Shown here piece by piece: positions 1-5,095 of a DNA stretch of 7,881 bases (positions within the stretch are counted from its first letter, which is position 1; every line of letters begins with the position of its first letter). Made by a program: the position numbers and the translations under genes. Source of the DNA: Acholeplasmatales bacterium (GTDB lineage Bacteria > Bacillota_I > Bacilli_A > ML615J-28 > CAG-313); contig DPOU01000001.1 in NCBI GenBank assembly GCA_003539625.1, positions 1 to 7,881 on the forward strand, given 5' to 3'. The notes beneath the pieces were generated by a model. It did no database searches, was not told where the DNA came from, and was given only the letters and a program-made list of their open reading frames with translations.

Positions 1-49
1 CAATCTAGTGTACACGAACACATGGAAAAAAATAGCATAGTTATATAAC

Positions 50-78
50 TTGCAAAAAAGAAAAAAGTGTAGTATAAT
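50..78 (+). promoter_or_regulatory. sigma-A promoter of rpoE
   Basis: TTGCAA (50-55) and TATAAT (73-78) are separated by 17 bp. The predicted transcription start is near 85. This rules out the ATG at 87 as a normal start and supports the ATG at 108. The A-rich spacer is typical of low-GC Bacillota. I see no gene in bases 1-49; the only structure noted there is the 8-bp palindrome GTGTACAC (8-15). Confidence 0.8.
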
Positions 79-107
79 AAGAAACAATGAATTCCATTGG
101 AGGGTAT

Positions 108-623
108 ATGGGCATAAAAGAGAAAGATAAATCATTATTAGAAGTTGCAATAGAACTTCTAGAAGTAAAGAAAAAGCCTCAAAAAATGTTAACAATCGTT
201 AAAGAAGTAATGGAACTAAAAGGAATAAAATCTTCCGCAGTTAAAGAATTAGCTCCACAATTTATTCTTGATTTTATGCAATCAGGTTATTTTGTATATT
301 GTGGCGATGATACATGGGACTTAAAAGACCGTCAACCTACTTCTGTTTTAGACAAAGAAGGTGGAGATTATGAAGATATCTATGAAGATGATGAAGATGT
401 TAAGAACAACGAATTGAAAGATGAAATTTTTGATGAGGAAAGTTCCAAAAACATCATTTATGATAACAACGATGATACTGATGATGATGACGACGATGAT
501 GACGATGACAACGAAGATGAAGATGATGATCTAGCAAAAGCATTTGAAACATTTGATGAAGAATTTGGCGGTGGCATGGTTGTTGTTGACGATGAAGATT
601 CTGATGAGGATGAAAACAAATAA
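108..623 (+). CDS. rpoE: DNA-directed RNA polymerase delta subunit (RpoE)
   Basis: This is the accessory delta subunit of Gram-positive RNA polymerase, which promotes enzyme recycling and transcription specificity. The 171-residue product is close to the 173 residues of B. subtilis RpoE. Residues about 9-75 form the HARE-type winged-helix domain (SLLEVAIELL at the start, DDTWDL at the end). Residues about 83-171 are an acidic, probably disordered tail with ten consecutive Asp at 125-134. The tail is interrupted by a short hydrophobic stretch, GGGMVVVDD (154-162). The start at 108 was chosen over the in-frame ATG at 87 because GGAGG (99-103) lies just ahead of it and the promoter would start RNA at about 85. 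The SD-to-start gap of 4 nt is slightly short. The gene appears monocistronic, with a terminator at its stop codon. Its placement next to ksgA differs from B. subtilis. Confidence 0.93.
   Translation: MGIKEKDKSLLEVAIELLEVKKKPQKMLTIVKEVMELKGIKSSAVKELAPQFILDFMQSGYFVYCGDDTWDLKDRQPTSVLDKEGGDYEDIYEDDEDVKNNELKDEIFDEESSKNIIYDNNDDTDDDDDDDDDDNEDEDDDLAKAFETFDEEFGGGMVVVDDEDSDEDENK
471..530 (+). repeat. GAT/GAC triplet tract encoding the poly-Asp tail
   Basis: About 20 codons (residues 122-141 of RpoE) are nearly all GAT, GAC or GAA, giving an imperfect trinucleotide repeat. Mixing of GAT and GAC breaks up perfect runs, as expected if the protein charge rather than the DNA repeat is under selection. The frame is preserved, so length changes would only alter tail length. 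Confidence 0.75.
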
Positions 624-653
624 GAAAGTTATAATTAACTTTCTTTTTATTTT
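622..653 (+). terminator. rho-independent terminator after rpoE
   Basis: A 10-bp stem pairs 622-631 (AAGAAAGTTA) with 636-645 (TAACTTTCTT) around a TAAT loop. It is followed by TTT, A and TTTTT. The stem begins inside the rpoE TAA stop codon (621-623). GC content of the stem is very low (two G-C pairs), so the strength may be modest and some read-through into ksgA is possible. Confidence 0.7.
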
Positions 654-664
654 TATGTTATAAT
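635..664 (+). promoter_or_regulatory. Extended -10 promoter for ksgA operon
   Basis: TATAAT (659-664) is preceded by TG at 656-657, giving an extended -10. The best -35 is TTAACT (635-640) with an 18-bp spacer, so that element is weak. The -35 overlaps the 3' arm of the rpoE terminator, an economical arrangement. The predicted start is near 671, close to the ksgA SD at 671-677. The leader would therefore be only about 12 nt, which lowers confidence. Confidence 0.55.
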
Positions 665-682
665 ATTTAAAAAGGTGTTAGT

Positions 683-1525
683 ATGACAAAAGAACAAGTT
701 AAAAAAATTTTAGAACAAAATGATATTATCGTAAAAAAGCAATATGGGCAAAACTTTTTACTTGATGATAATATTTTAAAAAATATTGTAAAAAGTGCAG
801 AGTTAAAAAAAGATACTAATGTCATTGAAATTGGGCCGGGGTTAGGATTCTTAACAAACTATTTGCAACAAGCAACAACAAATGTATTATGTTATGAGAT
901 TGATGAACAAATGGTAGAACATTTGAATGAACTTAATTACAATATTAGTATAATAAATGATGATTTTCTAAAACGTAATTTAAATAAAGATTTCAAAAAT
1001 ATCTTTGACAATTCAAATAATATTACTTTAGTAGCTAATTTGCCGTATTATATCACTACACCTATACTATTAAAAGTTTTAGAAGAAACAACAAGAATCG
1101 ATAAAATGATTGTAATGATGCAAACTGAAGTAGCAAAAAGACTATGTGGTAAACCATCGACAAAAGATTATAATGCATTAAGTGTTTTAATCCAGTATTT
1201 TACCAATCCACGAATAATATTTAATGTAAGTCCAAAGTCATTTTTTCCAGAGCCTAATGTTGAAAGTAGTGTAGTCATGATTGAAAAAAAAGAAGAACCG
1301 TTGTTGGAAGTAAAAAATTTAGATTTCTTTTTGAAATTTAATCGAAATATTTTCTCACAACGTCGAAAAACTTTATATAACAATATTCAAAAAGCATATA
1401 ATTATGACAAAGAATTAATAAAGAAAATTATCAAAGAAAATAACTTAGACGAAAGTGTTCGCTCTGAGGAATTAGATGTTAGCCAAATAGTAAAACTTGC
1501 TAACGATTTTTACATTAACGGTTAA
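683..1525 (+). CDS. rsmA: 16S rRNA (adenine1518-N6/adenine1519-N6)-dimethyltransferase KsgA/RsmA
   Basis: This SAM-dependent enzyme dimethylates two adjacent adenines in the 3'-terminal hairpin of 16S rRNA, a late step of 30S assembly. The 280-residue product is a normal family length. Visible signatures are the N-terminal GQNFL (22-26) and the SAM motif I EIGPGLG (49-55). An acidic residue in YEID (71-74) would bind the SAM ribose, and NDDF (92-95) lies near the adenine pocket. The catalytic motif IV is NLPYYITTPI (119-128). FFPEPNVESSV (187-197) and the C-terminal FSQRRKTL (224-231) are also typical. The start is set by AAAGGTG at 671-677, 5 nt ahead of the ATG. It is the first gene of a compact ksgA-yabG-ispE-YcxB-like run. 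Nothing in the sequence suggests inactivation. Confidence 0.96.
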   Translation: MTKEQVKKILEQNDIIVKKQYGQNFLLDDNILKNIVKSAELKKDTNVIEIGPGLGFLTNYLQQATTNVLCYEIDEQMVEHLNELNYNISIINDDFLKRNLNKDFKNIFDNSNNITLVANLPYYITTPILLKVLEETTRIDKMIVMMQTEVAKRLCGKPSTKDYNALSVLIQYFTNPRIIFNVSPKSFFPEPNVESSVVMIEKKEEPLLEVKNLDFFLKFNRNIFSQRRKTLYNNIQKAYNYDKELIKKIIKENNLDESVRSEELDVSQIVKLANDFYING

Positions 1526-1551
1526 CAAATGAGGCAAAAAACCATATAATA
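1522..1551 (+). promoter_or_regulatory. Internal promoter before yabG, sigma-A-like with a sigma-K-like -10
   Basis: TTAACA (1522-1527, overlapping the ksgA stop codon) and TATAAT (1545-1550) are exactly 17 bp apart and match the sigma-A consensus at 11 of 12 positions. Read one frame wider, 1543-1551 is CATATAATA, which also fits the sigma-K -10 pattern CATAnnnTA. B. subtilis yabG is known to be sigma-K dependent. A 16-bp dyad, CCATAT-AATA-ATATGG (1542-1557), covers the -10. The predicted start would be about 1557, only about 11 nt before the GTG start, which is a reason for caution. Confidence 0.55.
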
Positions 1552-1567
1552 ATATGGGTGAAATACA

Positions 1568-2338
1568 GTGGAGTTTAAAAAAGGAGACTTTGTTAAATTA
1601 TTAAATGAAAAAGAAATATATATAATAGATGATATAAAAGATAATGAGGTATGCATAAAAGGTTATACACATAGAATTATTAAACTTGTTAATGTAGAAG
1701 ATATAAAACTTGCGGAAAAAGAAGACATTGAAAAAGAGAATATATATACAAATGAGGTAAAAGAAAAATTAATTAGAAATCAATCACAAAGAAGTAAACA
1801 AGTGGTTTTATATGGAAGAATATTACACGTTGATGGAGATAAAGATTTCTTAGAAAGTTGTCTTTCTTTATATAAAGAGATGCACATACCTGCTGATGGT
1901 ATATATATGAATGAACCAGATGTTAAAAATAAAATTGAAAACATATTATTAAAAACCACACCAGACATCATTGTAATAACAGGTCATGATTTATATAATG
2001 GTAAAGGCGTAAAAGACTTAAATAATTATGAAAATTCTAAACATTTTATTGATGCGGTGAGAATAATAAGAAAACACTTCGGACCAGATTCAACTGTTAT
2101 AATTGTTGGAGCTTGTGGGTCACACTTTGAAGCACTTATAGCATCAGGCGCTAATTTTTCTTCATCACCAAAAAGAATAAATATACATACATATGATCCA
2201 GCTATAATTGCTATAAAAGTAGCAACAACTTCTTGTAATAGAGTGGTAGACTTTAATCAAATATTAGAGTATATTGAAAATAAACGTGCCGCATTTGGCG
2301 GTGTAGAAACTAAAGGAAAAATGAAAGTATTATTGTAG
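1568..2338 (+). CDS. yabG: Sporulation-specific cysteine protease YabG
   Basis: YabG is a late mother-cell protease that processes spore coat and cortex-related proteins in Bacillus and Clostridioides. The 256-residue product is shorter than B. subtilis YabG (about 290); the missing part is mainly the linker between the N-terminal MEFKKGDFVK segment and the protease core. Core signatures are LHVDGD (86-91), PDIIVITGHD (132-141), NSKHF (156-160), GACGSHFEAL (181-190), SGANFSSSP (193-201) and GGVETKG (244-250). His140 and Cys183 sit where the catalytic His and Cys of this family are placed, so it should be active. The start is GTG, chosen because its N-terminus matches the family and because GGTGA (1557-1561) lies 6 nt upstream. 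It lies 42 nt after ksgA and 8 nt before ispE, the same order as in B. subtilis apart from two missing small genes. It is the strongest sporulation marker in the window. Confidence 0.93.
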   Translation: MEFKKGDFVKLLNEKEIYIIDDIKDNEVCIKGYTHRIIKLVNVEDIKLAEKEDIEKENIYTNEVKEKLIRNQSQRSKQVVLYGRILHVDGDKDFLESCLSLYKEMHIPADGIYMNEPDVKNKIENILLKTTPDIIVITGHDLYNGKGVKDLNNYENSKHFIDAVRIIRKHFGPDSTVIIVGACGSHFEALIASGANFSSSPKRINIHTYDPAIIAIKVATTSCNRVVDFNQILEYIENKRAAFGGVETKGKMKVLL

Positions 2339-2346
2339 GTAATTAT

Positions 2347-3168
2347 ATGAACTTAAAAGCTTTCGCAAAAGCCAATTTAATATTAAAAGTAATAGGTGAA
2401 GAAAATAAATACCACCTATTACAAATGTTAAATGTAAGAATAAATGTTTTTGATGAAATAGCAATAAACGTAAATAAAAAAAAGACAGATGTTTTGAAAT
2501 ACGAAAACACTAATTTGGATCCAAATAAAGATGATTTAATTATAAGGGCCTTAAATTTATTTCGAAAATCTTTTGACATAGATGAGTACTATGATATCGT
2601 TGTAAAAAAAGAAATACCAATAGGAGCAGGCCTTGGTGGAGGAAGTTGCGATGTTGGAACAATATTGAGATATGTTGCAAGCTTGCATAATGTTGATATA
2701 TATAATGAAAGGTTTATTAACGAAGTAAAGTTATTAGGTGCAGATATACCATATGCTTTATATTTAAAACCTTGCAAAGTTTCAGGAATAGGCGAAATAA
2801 TTGAACCAGTAGATATTAAATATGAAAAAGAGTTTATATGTATATATCCTAACGTAATGACATCTACTAAAATGATTTTTGAAAATTGCAATAATATATC
2901 AAAACCCTTAAACTTAGATATTGTTATAAAAAATATAAATAAAGGAAATCTAGAAGTTTTAGAAAATGATTTACAAGATATAACGATGTCATTATATAAA
3001 GAAATTAGTCATTTAATAAAAGATCTATCTATTAATAATATAGTATTAATGAGTGGTAGCGGATCTAGTATTTTAGTTTTCGCAAAAGATATTGATTATG
3101 AATATGAAAGATGTAAAGAAAAATATCCAAATTACTGGATTAAAAAAGTAAAAATAATTGAGGAGTAG
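2347..3168 (+). CDS. ispE: 4-diphosphocytidyl-2-C-methyl-D-erythritol kinase (IspE)
   Basis: This GHMP-family kinase phosphorylates the 2-hydroxyl of 4-(cytidine 5'-diphospho)-2-C-methyl-D-erythritol with ATP, in the MEP pathway to isoprenoids. The 273-residue product is slightly shorter than the usual 280-290. KAFAKANLIL (4-13) carries the conserved Lys8 and Asn10. KYH (21-23) is the substrate-binding segment, where GYH is more usual. PIGAGLGGGSCD (91-102) is the ATP-binding loop. LGADIPY (130-136) holds the catalytic Asp133, and MSGSGSSIL (235-243) is the third GHMP motif. A weak SD, AGGT (2337-2340), overlaps the yabG stop and lies 6 nt before the ATG, so translation is probably coupled to yabG. 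Some substitutions, such as F6 for Pro and the IGEENK loop, make it a divergent member, but all key residues are present. Confidence 0.93.
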   Translation: MNLKAFAKANLILKVIGEENKYHLLQMLNVRINVFDEIAINVNKKKTDVLKYENTNLDPNKDDLIIRALNLFRKSFDIDEYYDIVVKKEIPIGAGLGGGSCDVGTILRYVASLHNVDIYNERFINEVKLLGADIPYALYLKPCKVSGIGEIIEPVDIKYEKEFICIYPNVMTSTKMIFENCNNISKPLNLDIVIKNINKGNLEVLENDLQDITMSLYKEISHLIKDLSINNIVLMSGSGSSILVFAKDIDYEYERCKEKYPNYWIKKVKIIEE

Positions 3169-3171
3169 AAA

Positions 3172-3747
3172 ATGGAAGACAATAAAGATTTAAGTACTAT
3201 TCAAGAAAATTCTGAAAGTAAAGAAAACAGCATTCAAATAACAGAAACACTAACTGCGGAAGATCTAAAAAAAGTTAATATCTTATTATTAAGTACTAAA
3301 AGAAATATAATTACATTGATAGTTGGAATAATTGCAATTGTATATGGTGCAATAAATTTATTAGTTAACAAAGATAAATCTAGTATGGCATATGATATTA
3401 TTCTTATAACACTTGGTGTTTTGGGCATTTTGTTTTATGTGTTTTTCGCAAAAAAACTAGTAATTAAAAAAATAGAAAGCACAGAATTTAAAGATTTAGA
3501 ACCATTAGTAATATCGTTGAATGAACAAGGTATTATATATCGTTTCATATCTGAACCAAATGATACTCTTCCGTATGAATGGGATTTAATAAAAAAAGCC
3601 GAAGTTACCGAAGAATACATAATAATCAAGACAGTTAGTAAACAAGTTTTTTTCATTATAAAAATATCGGAAATTAATGATGATCGTTTCATTCCGTTTT
3701 TAAAAGAAAAACTTGGTAACAATATAGTAAAAAAGAGTCAGCGCTAA
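3172..3747 (+). CDS. YcxB-like membrane protein, two TM segments plus C-terminal PH-like domain
   Basis: The precise function is unknown. The 191-residue product has a polar N-terminal segment (1-44) and two hydrophobic helices at about 45-65 and 75-93, separated by a short charged loop. A soluble C-terminal domain covers about 96-185. The pattern NEQGIIYR (117-124), then PYEWDLIKKAEVTEEYIIIK (134-153), then a second hydrophobic strand QVFFII (158-163), followed by a closing helix, resembles the YcxB-like family (DUF/PF14317). This assignment is from memory of the family pattern. There is no signal peptide, and the N-terminus probably faces the cytoplasm. SD AGGAG (3161-3165) lies inside the ispE end and the gap is 3 nt, so the gene is co-translated with ispE. 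It occupies the slot where B. subtilis has purR and ridA. No catalytic residues are apparent. Confidence 0.75.
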   Translation: MEDNKDLSTIQENSESKENSIQITETLTAEDLKKVNILLLSTKRNIITLIVGIIAIVYGAINLLVNKDKSSMAYDIILITLGVLGILFYVFFAKKLVIKKIESTEFKDLEPLVISLNEQGIIYRFISEPNDTLPYEWDLIKKAEVTEEYIIIKTVSKQVFFIIKISEINDDRFIPFLKEKLGNNIVKKSQR

Positions 3748-3763
3748 GAAACGCTGACTTTTA
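3733..3763 (+). terminator. Terminator of the ksgA-ispE operon
   Basis: AGTCAGCG (3736-3743) pairs with CGCTGACT (3752-3759) around an 8-nt loop. Flanking A-U and G-U pairs extend the stem to about 11 bp. The UUUU run at 3759-3762 is short. The stop codon TAA (3745-3747) lies in the loop, so a ribosome at the gene's end would cover the hairpin. This could make termination sensitive to translation. Confidence 0.75.
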
Positions 3764-3769
3764 TATGTA

Positions 3770-3808
3770 AAAGATATAAATATCTTTGTACTATATTATA
3801 TGTAGTAC
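3770..3808. other. Two abutting inverted repeats of unknown role
   Basis: AAAGATA (3770-3776) pairs with TATCTTT (3781-3787) around a 4-nt loop. Immediately after it, GTACTA (3788-3793) pairs with TAGTAC (3803-3808) around a 9-nt loop. Neither is followed by a T run, so neither looks like a terminator on the + strand. They lie between the previous terminator and the spoVG promoter. AT-rich DNA yields such repeats easily, but two perfect ones with no gap are less trivial. Confidence 0.4.
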
Positions 3809-3850
3809 CTGGTAAAATAATACTAAAATATAAATAAATTATTTAATTAC

Positions 3851-3879
3851 TTTACGAAAACGTTTTCATATGGTACAAT
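3851..3879 (+). promoter_or_regulatory. Promoter of spoVG
   Basis: TTTACG (3851-3856) and TACAAT (3874-3879) have a 17-bp spacer and a TG extension at 3871-3872. The predicted start is near 3886. I see no sigma-H type AGGA/GAAT pair, unlike the sigma-H promoter of B. subtilis spoVG, so expression looks vegetative. The operator described at 3854-3869 fills the spacer. Confidence 0.7.
3854..3869. promoter_or_regulatory. Palindromic operator, LacI/GalR-family type, in the spoVG promoter
   Basis: The 16 bases ACGAAAACGTTTTCAT contain a perfect 12-bp palindrome (GAAAACGTTTTC, 3856-3867) with the central CG typical of LacI-family operators. The site agrees with the E. coli PurR box consensus ACGCAAACGTTTTCNT at all but one position and with the CcpA cre core TGnAAnCGnTnnCA at all but the first T. 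It lies between -35 and -10, a position expected for repression. The regulator is not in this window, so its identity is inference. Confidence 0.65.
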
Positions 3880-3911
3880 TGTATTATAAAAAGAAACAAG
3901 AGGTGGCATAT

Positions 3912-4166
3912 ATGCAAATTACAGACATAAGAATTAAGAAAGTAGAAACGGGGAATCGATTAAAAGCCATTGCTTCTGTAACAATAGATGATTGCTTTGC
4001 GATTCATGAATTAAGGGTTATTGAAGGAAAGGAAGGATTATTCGTTGCTATGCCAAGCAGACAAACTACAGATGGAGTTTTTAGAGATATTGTACATCCT
4101 ATTGATCAACCAACACGTAAAATGTTTGAAGAGGCGATAATATCAAAATATAAAGAAGAATGCTAA
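3912..4166 (+). CDS. spoVG: SpoVG family RNA-binding regulator
   Basis: SpoVG proteins are small nucleic-acid-binding regulators first known from septation and sporulation in Bacillus, but also found in non-spore formers such as Listeria and Borrelia. By itself the gene therefore does not prove sporulation. The 84-residue product matches the family throughout: MQITDIRIKKV at the start, LKAIASVTIDD (17-27) and IHELRVIEG (31-39). GLFVAMPSRQ (42-51) and FRDIVHPI (57-64) are the hallmark segments. It lacks the variable C-terminal tail of the 97-residue B. subtilis protein. The start at 3912 was chosen because GAGGTGG (3900-3906) lies 5 nt upstream and family N-termini begin there. The in-frame ATG at 3870 lies upstream of the predicted transcript start. 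It is monocistronic, with a promoter carrying a palindromic operator and a terminator entered at the stop codon. Confidence 0.96.
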   Translation: MQITDIRIKKVETGNRLKAIASVTIDDCFAIHELRVIEGKEGLFVAMPSRQTTDGVFRDIVHPIDQPTRKMFEEAIISKYKEEC

Positions 4167-4186
4167 AAATAGCATTTTTCTTTTTT
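4155..4186 (+). terminator. rho-independent terminator after spoVG
   Basis: An 11-bp stem pairs 4155-4165 with 4170-4180, around an AAAA loop and with one G-U pair. The core is AATGCTA/TAGCATT. It is followed by six T (4181-4186). The spoVG stop codon TAA (4164-4166) is at the top of the stem. This is a convincing terminator, separating spoVG from the transketolase operon. Confidence 0.85.
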
Positions 4187-4189
4187 ATT

Positions 4190-4201
4190 AAAAACGTTTT
4201 C
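4190..4201. promoter_or_regulatory. Second copy of the AAAACGTTTTC operator core, upstream of tkt
   Basis: AAAACGTTTTC (4191-4201) repeats the 11-base core found in the spoVG promoter at 3857-3867; the inner 10 bases are a perfect palindrome. Outside the core the two sites differ. Its centre is about 64 bp upstream of the predicted tkt start, a position more typical of activation than of direct repression by LacI-family proteins such as CcpA. I saw no other AAAACGTTTT in the window. Confidence 0.5.
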
Positions 4202-4224
4202 CAAAAAAATGCTAACCGTTATAT

Positions 4225-4253
4225 GTGCAAAAAATAAATAAATGTGTTATACT
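4225..4253 (+). promoter_or_regulatory. Extended -10 promoter of the tkt-prs operon
   Basis: TATACT (4248-4253) has TG at 4245-4246, giving an extended -10. The -35 is poor (GTGCAA at 4225-4230 with a 17-bp spacer). A weak -35 with an upstream operator-like site is compatible with an activated promoter. The predicted start is near 4260, which excludes the in-frame ATG at 4242 as the tkt start. Confidence 0.65.
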
Positions 4254-4286
4254 ATAAAAAAGAATTTTATAAGGAGAGTAAATGCT

Positions 4287-5084
4287 ATGCAACAAATAGC
4301 TAAAGAAATTCGAAAACTTACAGTCGAATGTATCGCATCGTTAGGCCAAGGCCATATAGGTGGAAGTCTTTCTATTGTAGATGTACTTACTGTTTTGTAT
4401 TTCAAACAAATGAATGTTGATGTTAACAACCCTAAAATGGAAGGTAGAGATCGCTTAGTTGTGTCAAAAGGACATGCAGGACCTGCCGTTTATGCAACGT
4501 TATGCCGTAAAGGCTATATTTCTCACGATGAATTGCTTACATTAAATAAATTTGGCACAAATTTACCAAGCCATTGTGATATGAATAAGACACCAGGAGT
4601 AGACATGACAACAGGTTCGTTAGGACAAGGAATTTCTTGTGCTGTAGGTATGGCACTTGCTTCAAAAATGTCAAATGATAATGCAACTATTTATTGTATT
4701 ATTGGCGACGGTGAATCTCAAGAGGGTCAAATTTGGGAAGCTAGTATGTATGCTAGTCAAAAGAAACTAAATAATTTTATATTATTTTTAGATAATAATG
4801 GAATGCAAATAGATAACTATACAGACCAAATAAATTCTTTAATCAATCCTGCAAAAAAATGGGAAAGTTTTGGATTCTATGCACAAACTATTAATGGTAA
4901 TGATATAAGTGAAATAGACGAAGCAATCGATAACGCTAAAAAACAAAAAGATAAACCTTCTATAATTGTACTTAATACTGTAAAAGGTAAAGGAGTGTCT
5001 TTCATTGAAAAATTAGGTGTTGCAAATCACTCAACTACTATTTCTAAAGAGCAATTAGAAGAAGCTCTTGAAGAATTAAAATAG
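4287..5084 (+). CDS. tktA: Transketolase, N-terminal subunit (split transketolase)
   Basis: This is the thiamine diphosphate-binding half of a two-gene transketolase, which moves two-carbon units between pentose-pathway sugars. The 265-residue length is normal for N-terminal subunits. GQGHIGGSLS (20-29) and SKGHAG (60-65) carry conserved His residues, and GSLGQG (110-115) is also typical. The ThDP/metal motif begins with GDGESQEGQIWEAS (140-153) and ends with DNN (169-171). TVKGKGVSF (231-239) is near the C-terminus. The start at 4287 follows AAGGAGAG (4271-4278) and matches subunit N-termini. An out-of-frame ATG at 4282 opens a 5-codon ORF overlapping this start. The partner gene begins 11 nt downstream. 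Dxs is the main alternative, but Dxs is normally one ~620-residue chain. Other split transketolase-like enzymes with different sugar substrates cannot be excluded. Confidence 0.92.
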   Translation: MQQIAKEIRKLTVECIASLGQGHIGGSLSIVDVLTVLYFKQMNVDVNNPKMEGRDRLVVSKGHAGPAVYATLCRKGYISHDELLTLNKFGTNLPSHCDMNKTPGVDMTTGSLGQGISCAVGMALASKMSNDNATIYCIIGDGESQEGQIWEASMYASQKKLNNFILFLDNNGMQIDNYTDQINSLINPAKKWESFGFYAQTINGNDISEIDEAIDNAKKQKDKPSIIVLNTVKGKGVSFIEKLGVANHSTTISKEQLEEALEELK

Positions 5085-5095
5085 GAGGAAAACAT

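Noticed and set aside
1..49. Possible upstream gene end or operator (GTGTACAC at 8-15)
   Set aside because: Too little sequence is present to support a gene, and a single 8-bp palindrome is not evidence of an operator.
471..530. Phase-variable microsatellite in rpoE
   Set aside because: The repeat is imperfect (GAT, GAC, GAA, AAC mixed) and in triplets, so slippage would not switch the gene off. Acidic tails are normal for the delta subunit.
2589..2891. Minus-strand 100-codon open frame inside ispE
   Set aside because: It is antisense to conserved ispE motifs and has no SD or recognisable motif. Long shadow frames are common opposite AT-rich genes.
3912..4166. spoVG as independent evidence of sporulation
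   Set aside because: SpoVG is widespread in non-spore-forming bacteria and the promoter here is not sigma-H-like, so only yabG counts as a marker.
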